Below are positions 36,301 through 48,366 of a stretch of DNA of 64,000 nucleotides, piece after piece. Origin of the DNA: Henckelia pumila (Eukaryota; Streptophyta; Magnoliopsida; Lamiales; Gesneriaceae); NCBI RefSeq assembly GCF_033568475.1, contig NC_133123.1:176979685-177043684 (forward strand), read 5' to 3'. A model generated the notes under the pieces. That model searched no databases. It saw nothing but the letters and a program-made list of their open reading frames with translations, and was not told where the DNA came from. Both the position numbers and the translations under genes were made by a program. Every line of letters starts with the position of its first letter. Within the stretch, counting starts at the first letter, position 1.

Positions 36301-37177
36301 TGCTATACTCACCTTATTCATCGCAGCAACCCGTGTAGTCAATGCAGATAATTGTGCAGTGATGGAAGTGACGTGATCAACACTGTACACTCCCTTCTTG
36401 ACTCCCATGCGTTCAGATGGCCATTGATAGCTATTGATGGTCATTTGTTCCAGCATCTCATAGGCCTGAATGGGGGTCCTTGGAAAATATGATACCACCA
36501 GCAGCAGAGTCCACTGGCATTCTAGTAGGCGTGTTCAACCCATTGTAGAAAAGCTCTATTTCTTCCCAATCTGCAAAATTATGATTAGGACAACGCCTCA
36601 ACAAATCTTTATACCTTTCCCATGCATCATATAGCTGTTCTGAATCATGCTGATGAAAGGTGTTGATCTCAATCTTTAGCTGGGTGGACTTGGCCGGTGA
36701 AAAATATTTCGCTTAAAATTTCAAAGCCATGTCCTCCCAAGTTGTTATGTTTCCTAGTGGCAATGACTGCAACCAGCTTCGTGCCTTATCCCTGAGAGAA
36801 AAAGGGAACAAGCGTAAATGTATAATATCCTCAGAAACACCATTCATTTTTACCGTATCAGTAATCTCTAAAAAAGTGTGCAAGTGTAAGTGAGGATAAG
36901 CTGTGGCGCTTTCATTGAACTGGTTCTGCTGAACCATGTTGATTAATGCCGGCTTCAGCTCGAAGTTGTTGGCATTTATTGTCCCTCGAGAAATTCCAGA
37001 ATAGCGAGCCTGGATCGTCGGCCTGAAATGATCTCTGATTGGAACCAAGGGAATTTCATTGACATTTTCTTCAGCCATGTTTTGTTGTTCTTCTCTCCTC
37101 GCTCTTCTCAAAGTACGTGCAGTTTGTTCGATCTCTGGATCAAAGAGTAAATAATTCGCGCTTTGAGTTCTTCGCAT
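36301..37177 (-). pseudogene. Athila/Tat-type gypsy gag fragment
   Basis: Begins MRRTQSANYLLFDPEIEQ at 37177. The retrotransposon gag domain motif LFPFSLRDKARSWLQSLP is followed by a stop at 36713-36715, after which the same homology continues as AKYFSPAKSTQLK and LYDAWERYKDLLRRCPNHN. A later part, SERMGVKKGVYSVD, is also typical of these gags. It is oriented opposite to A and B and lacks its protease and pol. Confidence 0.85.
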
Positions 37178-37289
37178 AAACTGCAGTTAAGAACAACAAC
37201 AATTTATTAGTACTTAAAATAAAATAAATAAAAGCTCTAAATTAAAACATAGACTAATTGGTAACAAGAATAAACAAAATAAAAAATAA

Positions 37290-37308
37290 CTCCCCGACAA
37301 CGGCGCCA
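37290..37308 (-). promoter_or_regulatory. Primer binding site of the Athila/Tat fragment
   Basis: On the minus strand TGGCGCCGTTGTCGGGGAG, the primer site type found in Athila/Tat elements, lies about 110 bases upstream of the gag start. It is clearly different from the iMet site of the other elements. Confidence 0.85.
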
Positions 37309-37313
37309 AAAAC

Positions 37314-37564
37314 TTATTGTGAAAAATACTCGCAAGCGTACGAGTATTAAGTTTTAATAAAGAGATGGGTGTCAATATAAATTGGCACTAGAGATTGCAC
37401 TAATCGATTTGTTAATCAACATAATAATTGTATTGATGTTTTCCAAGAAGAAAACCTGAGAGGTTCAAGAAATCAAGAATTGTGGACAACGACGTTGTCA
37501 CAGTTGTAATGACAAGTGTTAGTCATAAAGTATGCGAATCCTTTCGGTGTAGAAAAATTTGCAT
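37314..37564 (-). mobile_element. 3' end of the Athila/Tat 5' LTR
   Basis: Sequence on the LTR side of the primer site, with the CTCGTACGCTTGCGAG phrase common near LTR ends of this group. It is truncated at the B breakpoint. Confidence 0.5.
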
Positions 37565-38137
37565 CTGAGGTTCTTTCTGGTGGAAAGGAATGAAGAAAAA
37601 TGTGTATTAGTATGCTTCTATATGTTTGGTGTATCAGTAGGTCAAGGCAGAACACTGACAACTTGGAGGATTGCTTCACAGTTTATCCATTCCTGAGTGG
37701 AAATGGGAGTTGATCATGATGGACTTCGTGACCCATTTATCGGTGAGCTCGAGGAATTGTGATGCTATCTGGGTTGTGGTGGACCGACTCACCAAGTCAG
37801 CACATTTCATTCCTTATAACCGAGACTTCAGTTTTGATAGGATGGCACGATTGTACATCCAGGATATTGTTCGATTGCACGGAGTGCCTGTGAGCATCGT
37901 CAGCGATCGAGATCCCAGGTTTACTTCCAGGTTTTGGGGGAGTCTTCAGCGCGCTATGGGTACTACTCTTAATTTGAGTACAGCATATCACCCAGAGACT
38001 GACGGGCAGTCAGAGGGCACAATTCGTACTCTTGAAGACATGTTGCGAGCATGTTCTATGGATTTTGGTCCAGCATGGCAAGATCAGTTGCCATTGATTG
38101 AGTTCGGGTACAACAACAGTTACCATCGCAGTATTGG
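37565..38137 (+). pseudogene. Integrase of element B, part 1
   Basis: Starts abruptly inside the zinc-binding domain (TGGTGGAAAGGAATGAAG), then has a TAG and a frameshift. The core domain follows ([57 protein letters not shown]). The frame is cut after [10 protein letters not shown] by insertion of element L, with the TSD ATTGG at 38133-38137. It resumes at 45421 with MAPFEVLYGRRCRT. Confidence 0.9.
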
Positions 38138-39596
38138 TGTAGCGACCCTACCCGAATTTGCTACCTAATCAGAGTTAAGAGCATAATTAAACATGCATTA
38201 AATAAATCGCTGCGGAAGAATTAAATAAAAACAGACTGGCAAAATACAACCGGTTAAACCAATTCGATTTATACAACCAAATCGAATAAATAGCCTAAAG
38301 GAAAAACCTACAGCTAATCCTGCTGTCTTTACTGGTCACTGGCTACTCAAAGCTCCGGGTGCTCAATCCTGCACCTACACCTGCCCCGTCGAATGGGGTG
38401 TCCAAATACACAGAAAAGACTGGACGTGAGCTCTAAGCTCAATACAAAAGCACTGGGTAAAACATACAAATATGATGCATGCAAATGATAGGGTATCCAT
38501 ATCTGGGAAAACTGTATATAACTGCTCAGTAATGGTGCCTAGGACATGAGTGGTACAACCCGGGGAGCAAACCCTGCGTACACTGCTCATTCCTACAGGA
38601 CGTGGACTGTGTCCCCAGATGCTAATCACTCATGACCCGTCAGTCACTGAGTGCTAGACATCAACCGTCCAGATAGGGCTGAGCGGCCCTACGTGGCTCA
38701 TCTCACAAGATGGACAGGCACAATATGATATGCACATGCTGCATAATAAATGACATACAAAATGCAACATATAAGCATGCAAAACCCACTGACAATCTCA
38801 GTCTGTACTTGCGTACCTTACTACAGGCAGTTCCTAGCAGTCCCACTCTAGGTTCCAAGCCTATATCAGCTCTATAATGCAAATACCCATGCATTAATAA
38901 TTAAGCTCTAAAAGCCTTAATTAAGCTATTGCATACTCCTAAATAATTTAAGGAGACCATAGTTATACCTGCGTCCGTCTTCAGCCCGCTGATGACAATT
39001 GCCTCAAAACTAGGCCACAGCTCCGCCTCGATGCCTGGATCGCTATGCTACTTCCAGATTCCCAATAGGATGCCTAGAACTCCCTAGATCTGAGTTAGAA
39101 GGCTTAGGAATCAGAGAGAAGAGAGGAAAGGTGCACTTGAAAATGGAATCTCGGCCCCCTATTTATAGATGGAGTTCGGAGCCTCCGAACTCGGTTCGGA
39201 ACGTCCGAACACGATCGGATCCTCCGATCCTATCTTCGGAGTGTCCGATCGCCCAATATTACGTCAGCCATGATGTCACCTTGCTGACGTCAGCGATGAC
39301 ACGTGCCCTGGTCCCGATCGGAACGTCCGATCTTACCGACGGAGCTTCCGATCCACTTCGGAGCCTCCGATCCTGAGTTTGGATCCTCCGATTCAGTTCG
39401 GAGCCTCCTGACTTGGTTCGGAGCTTCCGAACCCTCCGGACCTTCGGGACCTTCCCGGCTATTTTGAGTGTCCTGAATCCATTTCTGGACTTCGTTAACC
39501 CATTTGGAATTTCCTTAATCATGTTTTACTTAATATAAACATTATTACACGATTAATATACTCATTAATCGCTAATTCTGGATACGGGTTACTACA
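38138..39596 (-). repeat. Left (3') LTR of element L
   Basis: TGTAGCGACCCTACCC to GGGTTACTACA. On the minus strand the TATA box is at 39160-39167 and the palindrome array at about 39175-39435 lies upstream of it. The leader stem-loop TGAGC-TTAGA-GCTCA lies at 38427-38441. Confidence 0.95.
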
Positions 39597-39611
39597 TTCT
39601 CCCCCCCTTAA
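39597..39611 (-). promoter_or_regulatory. Polypurine tract of element L
   Basis: On the minus strand AAGGGGGGGAGAA lies immediately before the 3' LTR, preceded by the ATTTCGAGGACGAAAT phrase also found before the 3' LTRs of B, C and D. It sets the orientation of L. Confidence 0.85.
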
Positions 39612-42600
39612 AAGATTTCGTCCTCGAAATCTAAGGTAAAACCTTGAGAAAGTACAAGAAACCCTTGCTCGAGTGTCTGGTCGAAATATCCTTCGACACA
39701 CTCAGACTCTCGTCGAATTCCATATAAGCTCTATTAATGCTGAACCGCATTAACATTTTCCAGCTGAAGATTACTGCGCTACTGGTCGACAATCGAACTT
39801 CCCTTGCGCTAGCGTATCGTATCAGTGATACATCTTTCACTTGGACCACGATCTTCCTGACCACGAAGGATACAATACTCGCTCAATCAAGATTATCGTC
39901 TCAAAGGAAATCTTATACTGACGAGGACCAAGTCATAACTTGACTGGCTTACGACAATCGTCGAATCACTAATCAAATTAACCATCTAATGGTTCCAAAA
40001 GTTCTCGGTGCTCAACACCTCTAGTTAAGAAACACTATTTCCAACATTGTGCCAACACAACAAAGCTCAAATTCTCTTCAAGAGAATCTAGTTGCTCAAG
40101 TCTATACTCCAATGTAACTGCTCACAATGTTCCCTAGACTGGTTACCCTCCCCACTCTCCCCGAAGCACAACCGGCTTCTCAAGGAATACTGGGAACTTA
40201 AACCATCATGTCTAGTACATTTTATTGTCCACGTTTCTTAGTATAACCTCAACACTGTGCCTTTATGATAACTATCATCACTTGCAATTTATGACGCTAC
40301 GTCCTCTCCTAGCCATTGACCTGCGAAGTCATGCATACGTTTCAATGGAAGTTATTACACTTCTAATGATCTACATCACCTCATCCATAGGTTATTCACC
40401 CATGAATCTCAATCGTTAGATATCCTCCTGATAGTTATACATACTCGCAATCACTGTACACGCATCAAGACTAAGGCAAGCTCCCACCAATATGCTCGAC
40501 TGGGACATTTCACAGTGCACAGACATATGGAAATGCTTCCTATTCCGTCTCGAAACTCGACAGTCATTGCACCTAGTATACTCAACTCGGAGTCTCTGAT
40601 GATACCATTATCACTCATCCCAACCTCACAAGGTTGAACATACTGATCCTGGAACTAAATCCCAACGGATTCTCAATAGTCAAATCGTTCCCTTGTCGAA
40701 CGCATCAGTCTCAGCACTGAACGATCTAATTCGTCGATTTCCTAGTCAATCCTGGAAAATACTTGTGCTTGAAGTAACTTGCCACTCGACGCACATCCGA
40801 ATATAGATTATTGCTACTGTGTCAAAACAATCCGCATAGATGTGACTCACTGACTCGAAAGAACAATTTCGATCCGTCACGATCTTGCGAAATCTTCTAT
40901 CCCAAAGGCAAACCTCGTTGGCTACTAAGTCGATCCTTGACTATCTCTGTCATTTTGAAGACATCGTTCATCACACGCTAGAAGACTAGTGACACATCCT
41001 GCTAGATCTCGAGGATCAGATCCTAGCTAATGTCACACAGATCAGACAATTGATGTTTCCTTGCTAATGTCCATTAGCATTTCTAACTACTCGTCGGATC
41101 CAACCACAACGATACACATAAATGCCCTCACTTAACCGAAATGTCCGGTCAACAATCTTCACTATTGTTGTTCTATGAAAAACTCTCACATGAAACAACA
41201 ACATGATCCTTTCCTGGCCTATTGCTATCACTAAGCAATTGATTGGATCAATATCAGCTTCCTCTTAACAAGAATGCATTATACTGGAAACTACCAACTC
41301 CCTTGTTTGTCTCCACTGTCAAGTTAGCACCTAACTTGATCATACAAGTCAATTACAATCTTTCGATAGATTCGTCTCTGGAAAACCTAGAGATTCTAAA
41401 TCATCCAAATTGTCAAATGCTCTGAGATGGTATCCAGTACTTATCCCATAAGCACTACTCGAAGAATACTACTCCAAGTATTTCTTAATTGCTACATCCT
41501 GATCAACCCTGATTAGCTCAACCAATCGAACTCGTCGATCTACTTAAGCTCGCACTTATAAGATCAAACCACCACTGATCATCCAACCTACATGGCTCGG
41601 TCAATAACCATGACTCAGCTGCCACAAAGAACCATTTACAAACGGTTTTAGATCACGGTACATAAGTAGTTTACTTGGCACAAGTCCTGCGCCTTTTCAG
41701 CACTACTAACCGCTGCTTCGTATTCTGAACTTAATCATCCTAACTCTGACAGAGTTACCCAATAACCACTAGTAGTCACTAGCACAGATCCCGTGCCACC
41801 TTAGCACTACTAATCGTTGTCTTGTTCACACAAGGCAAACATCAAGATAAACTAAGCACATTTCCATCCCATGGAAAATCCTATGCTCAATCTCTGAAAA
41901 TATCAGGCAGTACTTAGTGCAATCACTGGATTCACTATCCTTACCTCGTTCATTGAGAATGAACACCACAGCTCGTCAAGTCCAAGAAGAATAACTAAAG
42001 AATCCCAAAGATTTCCACAATCTTCGAACACAATCTTGATTATATCCCTCGCTAAGATTGTGCAACAGTTCAAGACTAAGGTAGCTTACCTCAATAACCC
42101 ACCTGGACAACCACCAAGGTTTCACGGTCATAGGTCATGCTTCCCCACATCTTAAATAGTCATGTACAATCCTCCACGTCTGATATAATCCAATACTGAT
42201 GAAGCCAATCATCAAGGAGTAGTCCTCGTATTCGAGTCAAAGTTTCGTAACAACATCCCATCCAATATCTTGGATAATTTTTATCACAAGGAAATTCTAA
42301 CCACAACTCTGATGACAACCCCTAGTCATCGCTGGTAGAAATCCGTCCACCTACTAGATCTACACGTCTAGCAGTAATTCAAAGGTTAATACCTATCTAC
42401 TCAAGGTACACACTCGTCAAGAAAATCCCTCCAAGACTGGTTCCCACAGCAGAACATAATCAATATCTCTGGCACACCAGACGATATCGAACCATCAATG
42501 TCAAACCTAATATCTAATCCAAGGTCATACCTCGTCGTGACTGTCACCAAATCCCTAGACCGAGTAGCCTTCCCACCGCCAATCCCGAAGCACAAGGCTC

Positions 42601-43939
42601 CCAGATAACCTCTGAAGTACAAGGACTCCCAGAGTAATACTGGCATAGGGTCGCGCCCCATCACGTCTGGTCATGGTCATAGTCCACAACTCTCGTCATA
42701 TACTGGATCTGGTATCCCTGATGAAAACCTATCATCACAAGTCTCAACCTAACAAAGGTCAGACAGCCTGTTCTAAGGAAACAACCTAGAACAAAGCCCA
42801 AATGTTCTAAACCGAACAATACCCTTAATGCCTCTAGATGAGTCCACTCATCGCTGGCACTAACATAGTCCACTGACTAACTAGGTCAATCCTAAGAAAA
42901 CGCCTAGACTAACCACAAGTCAAACTGTCACAGTCGGCCCACTCAAATCCCATGAGCTGCAATAGTTGAACGCTAATCAACTAAAACAATGACAATCCTA
43001 GCAAAATCACTTGCAATCATTCACGAATTGCTGGATAGGTAAAACATTTATCATTGCTTCCACTTATGTACAATTCCTCAATTACAATCCCATGTAATAC
43101 ATACAGTATTCAAAATACAATGAAATGTACAATCGAACTTAAAATGATACAACCAAAGTATGATGATTCATTTACAACTGAAATACTGTTTACAACTACA
43201 ATGATACAGTATTAAAATCATCGTACTAGTCTTTGTTTCTTGAGCATGAAGCTTCTAATCGACACACGCATCGATACAAGCATACTCCCGACCAAGTCTC
43301 TCTACATGTCCTCCTACGAAGAACTCTTGAGAAATGGCTCGTGATAGCTAACCAGCTATGCTCTACGTCAGTGCATGTCAGTCGACCCCTCCTGCTCACG
43401 ATCTACCATCAGCGTTCTTCTTGTATTCATATCATGCTTTTGAACATGAAGTTTTCCGTGTGCCTACCGAAAGCATCGATATCAGCATACCGACAAAACC
43501 ATGTTTTGCATGAGGTTAAAGACCTCACGTTCAAAACCTGTCATGCTTTAGGCACTCGAGGCATTCTCTGGTGAAGGTCTATCTGACAATCTCTCCAACT
43601 ACTAGTGGAGAATCTTCAGAGTAGTGTTATCATGGTATGGATGATACAGATGCAAGAATCAAGTGCGTCCCATCCAATGCTCTGCCACTGCCCCTGGCAT
43701 CCGGTACTCGATCCAAATCTAGGATCCACATGAGTAGAAATCTTGAAAACTCGGACACGATCCATCACTCCTGTACGCACTTGCTGGTATCCCATAAGCC
43801 AAATCTTCAGAAATCCTGCCGATGATGATAATCTCTGGGCAAACTAATTGTCGCATCATCACTTCTTCCAAGGTCTCATCCATCCTATAAGGATAACCCA
43901 AAGTCTTATTACTATATCCCAAGTCTCTTGCATGCATAT

Positions 43940-43951
43940 GCTCATATACCA
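43940..43951 (-). promoter_or_regulatory. Primer binding site of element L
   Basis: TGGTATATGAGC on the minus strand, five bases from the 5' LTR, matches the iMet site at 10 of 12 positions. Confidence 0.75.
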
Positions 43952-43956
43952 ATAAA

Positions 43957-45415
43957 TGTAGCGACCCTACCCGGATCCGCTACCTAATCAGAGTTAAGAG
44001 CATAATTAAACATGCATTAAATAAATCGCTGCGGAAGAATTAAATAAAAACAGACTGGCAGAATACAATCGGTTAAACCAATTCAATTTATACAACCAAA
44101 TCGAATAAATAGCCTAAAGGCAAATCCTACAGCTAATCCTGCTGTCTTTACTGGTCACTGGCTACTCAAAGCTCCGGGTGCTCAATCCTGCACCTACACC
44201 TGCCCCGTCGAATGGGGTGTCCAAATACACAGAAAATACTGGACGTGAGCTCTAAGCTCAATACGAAAGCACTGGGTAAAACATACAAATATGATGCATG
44301 CAAATGATAGGGTATCCATATCTGGGATAACTGTATATAACTGCTCAGTAATGGCGCCTAGGACATGAGTGGTACAACCCGGGGAGCAAACCCTGCGTAC
44401 ACTGCTCATTCCTACAGGACGTGGACTGTGTCCCCAGATGCTAATCACTCATGACCCATCAGTCACTGAGTGCTAGACATCAACCGTCCAGACAGGGCTG
44501 AGCGGCCCTACGTGGCTCACCTCACAAGATGAACATGCACAATATGATATGCACATGCTGCATAATAAATGACATACAAAATGCAACATATAAGCATGCA
44601 AAACCTGCTGGAAATCTCAGTCTGTACTTGCGTACCTTACTACAGGCAGTTCCTAGCAGTCCCACTCTAGGTTCCAAGCCTATATCAGCTCTACAATGCA
44701 AATACCCATGCATTAATAATTAAGCTCTAAAATCCTTAATTAAGCTATTGCATACTCCTAAATAATTTAAGGAGACCATAGCTATACCTGCGTCCGTCGT
44801 CAGTCCGCTGATGACAATTGCCTCAAAACTAGGCCACAGATCCGCCTCGATGCCTGGATCGCTATGCCATTTTCGGATTCCCAATAGGATGCCTAGAACT
44901 CCCTAGATCTGAGTTAGAAGGCTTAGGAATCAGAGAGAAGAGAGAAAAGGTGCACTTGAAAATGAAATCTCGGCCCCCTATTTATAGACGGAGTTCGGAG
45001 CCTCCGAACTCGGTTCGGAACGTCCGAACACGATCGGATCCTCCGATCCTATCTTCGGAGCATCCGATCGCCCAATATTACGTCAGCCATGATGTCACCT
45101 TGCTGACTTCAGCGATGACACGTGCCCTGGTCCCGATCGGAACGTCCGATCTTACCGACGGAGCTTCCGATCCACTTTGGAGCCTCCGATCCTGAGTTCG
45201 GATCCTCCGATTCAGTTCGGAGCCTCCTGACTTGGTTTGGAGCTTCCGAACCCTCCGGACCTTCGGGACCTTTCCGGCTATTTTGAGTGTCCTGAATCCA
45301 TTTCTGGACTTTGTTAACCCATTTGAAATTTCCTTAATCATGTTTTACTTAATATAAACATGATTACACGATTAATATACTCATTAATCGCTAATTCTGG
45401 ATACGGGTTACTACA
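43957..45415 (-). repeat. Right (5') LTR of element L
   Basis: Same length as the left copy. The minus-strand TATA box lies at 44979-44986, the palindromes at about 44993-45253, and the stem-loop at 44246-44260. Confidence 0.95.
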
Positions 45416-45420
45416 ATTGG

Positions 45421-46039
45421 GATGGCTCCGTTTGAGGTGTTGTACGGGCGACGATGTCGTACTCTACTTTTCTGGGAGGAAGTGGGGGAGCGACAAGTTG
45501 AGGGACCAGAGTTAGTCCAGCAGGCTGTTGATATTGTTGGACAGATCAAGAAGAGAATTAAGGTTGCGCAGGATCAACAAGCTAGCTATACGAATGTCAA
45601 GCGCAGACCTTTACAGTTTGAGGTGGGTGAGAAAGTATTCTTGAAAGTCTCACCATTTCGCAGGATTTTTAGATTCGTTCACAAAGGTAAGCTATCTCCT
45701 AAGTTCATTGGTCTATTTGAAATTCTGAAAAGTGTTGGAGATCTGGCTTACAGGTTGGCGTTACCACCGTATTTGTCAAAAATCCATGACGTGTTCCATG
45801 TTTCACTGTTACGACGGTATGTGGCAGATGAGTCTCATATCTTACAGCCGTCTGAGGTACAGTTGGACTCGGATTTAACATACGTGGAGAGACCTTTGCG
45901 TATCATAGTTCATAAGGATAAGGTGTTACGCAACAAGACCATTCCTCTTGTTCTAGTTCAGTGGCAGCGTCGAGGCACTGAGGAGGCCACTTGGGAACTT
46001 AAGAGTCGTATGCGTACAGATTATCCAGAGTTATTTTGA
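45421..46039 (+). pseudogene. Integrase C-terminus of element B, part 2
   Basis: Resumes the B frame after L. It includes a GPY/F-like module (SPKFIGLFEILK), HDVFHVSLLRRYVADESHI, and the chromodomain-like end VLVQWQRRGTEEATWELKSR. It is open to a TGA at 46037-46039 and better preserved than the same region of C and D. PPT-like TAAGTAGGGGGAGAA follows at 46151-46165. Confidence 0.92.
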
Positions 46040-46165
46040 ATTGTTGTATTTTCAGATTGTAACTTGTAAAATGAATCAGTTTGAATAAAAGATGTTTATT
46101 CGGTGTTTTACTGCATTCAATACTTAAGATTGTTCGAGGACGAAATATCTTAAGTAGGGGGAGAA

Positions 46166-47699
46166 TGTAGTAGCCCGGTTCCATTTTACAAGATTAAATA
46201 ATTTTAAACATGTTAGAAAATGACATATAATTTTAAAAGTGTCAAAACATGTTTAAGGATTCCTTATTTGGTAAAAATAAGTGGAAAATCAAATCCGGAA
46301 CGTCCGAAAATGGTGGGGTAGGTCCCGGGGGTCTTGGGGGCCCAAAACCAGTTCGGAAACATGAGAAACAGTTCGGAGCTTCCAAGCAGATCGGAGCTTC
46401 CGATCCGAGATCGGAGCTTCCGATCCGAGATCGGAGCTTCCGATCTCAACCAGAAACAGGTGTCAAGGAGATTTAAACACGTGGCCAGATGCAAGAGATC
46501 GGAGCTTCCGATCCTGCGATCGGAGCTTCCGATCTCGGCCGTCCAAAACGTGGCAAACATGCACCGATCAGAGCTTCCGATCAAGAGATTGGAGCTTCCG
46601 ATCGTGGGCGATAAATAGGGGTCCGAATCCCTCATTATTAAGTGCAATTTTCCCTCTCCTCTCCCGGTAATCGCTCTATTTAAGGGCTTCGGGACTCTTT
46701 CTTTAAGAGTTGGAGTAGGAAATAGTTTATTTTATAGCGGATAGTGTCCGCAGTAGCGGCCAGGTGGCGGAGCTCTGGCGAGGCATCTAGGAGTCGTAGC
46801 TAGGCTATGCCCAGGCTCTGGGGCATGCGACATCAGCGGGCTGACGACGGACAAAGGTATGGCTTTGGTTCCCTATAGTAAATAGGGAGTAGACTATAGT
46901 TTACTTAAGGCTTTTAGAGCCTAGTAGGTGATGTTTGGCATGCTAGGTAATGCATGGTTATTTATGTTGTAGTGTTGCATGGTAGGCTTGGACCTAGATG
47001 GAAGCTTCTAGGATCTGCCTTAGAAAGGTACGGAAGTATTATTCGAGATATCCAGATTGAGTATGCATGTATTATGTGTTTGCATGGATTATGTGATTGC
47101 ATGTTTTATATGCCTTTATATATACAGCATGTCATGACTGTATGTTGCATACATGAGCATATTGAGCTTTTACCTTAGAGGTATCCTGTAGTAGGGCGCT
47201 CACCCTACGAGTTTGTGGATGGTTGGATACGTAAGTCTTGTGTCAGGTCACCTTTATGGTTGAACACATGTACTAGTATCAGGTCACCATTATCCACTGG
47301 GTATATGAGCCACTTCCTGATGCGACGGCGTAGCGTGCTATATACTTTGGGCCCGGTCTATGAGCTTGTTTCTTGACCTGAGAGTCTTGGTACCCAGTTC
47401 ACTTGCATACATGCACACATAACACCGTATATTCATACTCTCGTACTGAGCATGTTAGGCTCACTTCCGGTTATTTTTCTGTTGGCTGGATTCCATATTC
47501 TATGGGGCAGATGCAGGTAGTTCTCCCGGAGACAGGGAGGTTAGGTGGTGACCAAGGCTGGATAGCGGGGTTGACCACTAGGTTTTGCTTACCTGGTATT
47601 TGACTTACTTTAATTCTGCAGTTTCTTTGATTAAGATTATTTTATTAAATTGCATGCTTAAGTTCTGATTAGTAGGTGGTCACGGTGCGGGTTACTATA
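46166..47699 (+). mobile_element. 3' LTR of gypsy element B
   Basis: TGTAGTAGCCCGGTTCC to GGTGCGGGTTACTATA, 1534 bp. Palindromes ATCGGA-GCT-TCCGAT are repeated at least four times in 46380-46606, just before GATAAATA at 46610-46617. The leader stem-loop is TGAGC...GCTCA (47447-47463). The sequence after it, GTCGC, is part of the C 3' LTR. The upstream TSD is lost with the 5' half of B. Confidence 0.9.
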
Positions 47700-48135
47700 G
47701 TCGCTCTCTTAGCACGGTACTGTATATTCATGGCACCCTGAGTAGATTGTTTTAACCAGTATTTTAAAGTCGTTTGCTTGCTGCATATTAATCTATATAT
47801 CATTGCTTTCGTATTGAGCATTGTCGCTCTTGCCCCTGTGTTGGTTTCTTTTTGGGATTTCTTGTGATGGGACAGATTTGAGGCTGGACGGTTCAGGTTA
47901 CTCGCAGCAGGGTTGAGGTTGTTACTTGCTGCAGCGAGGATTTAGTGGTAGGGTTTGTTACCCTAAGACTTTCTATCTGGTTGTATAAAAGTATTTATAC
48001 ACTTTATTGTCGTCGGTTGTATTCTGCAGATTGGATTTATTGTATTTTAATTATTCCGCTCTTTACGCTTTTTAATATTAATGCATGCGCTATTCAAACT
48101 CTGATTAGGTGGTGGATCCGGTTAGGGTCGCTACA
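47700..48135 (+). mobile_element. 3' part of the 3' LTR of element C
   Basis: Collinear with 18729-19163 of the C 5' LTR, ending GGTTAGGGTCGCTACA, then GACCG (48136-48140), the second copy of the C TSD. This proves that C spans 17792-48135 and that everything between is nested in it. Confidence 0.92.
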
Positions 48136-48366
48136 GACCGGGTGGTAGCGATCGTTGATCTGCATGGAGGATGTATCATTCCAAGTTTTCTGTATTGAGA
48201 TTTTAGAATTAAGTTTTCGATTGGGTTCTATTATTATTTTAGAAACCGGTTGTTCTGTCGGTAGATTGTAAGATTGTCTACTTAAATGTTTCTGCTGTAT
48301 CTGTTGTTTTTATTTTTATTAAGTAAATTGCATGCTTAAGCTTTGATTAATACGTGACCTGGGTTG
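48136..48366 (+). mobile_element. 5' LTR of element D, part 3
   Basis: GGTGGTAGCGATCGTTGATC onward matches the D 3' LTR at about 56870-57095. It ends CTGGGTTG (48359-48366), the TSD of the hAT element. Confidence 0.92.

Larger units (their letters stand above)
38138..45415 (-). mobile_element. Complete non-autonomous LTR retrotransposon L
   Basis: A 7278-bp element with two 1459-bp LTRs and exact TSDs ATTGG (38133-38137 and 45416-45420), inserted in the integrase of B. Polypurine and primer sites place its transcription on the minus strand. The 4.36-kb interior (39597-43956) has no gag or pol motif and no credible ORF, yet it is conserved in the fragment at 1-1388. That makes it a LARD-like family needing proteins from another element. 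The LTRs differ at about 45 positions by hand count, mostly transitions, roughly 97% identity, so the insertion is relatively recent. Confidence 0.93.

Noticed and set aside
38375..38894. Minus-strand frames in the L LTRs (also at 44194-44713)
   Set aside because: They are present in both LTR copies, have no domain similarity and cross the leader hairpin region. They are open by chance.
32892..47699. A and B as the two halves of one element
   Set aside because: Their LTRs (32892 and 46166) share only short blocks and belong to different families, so one LTR pair cannot be made of them. A deletion fusion fits better.
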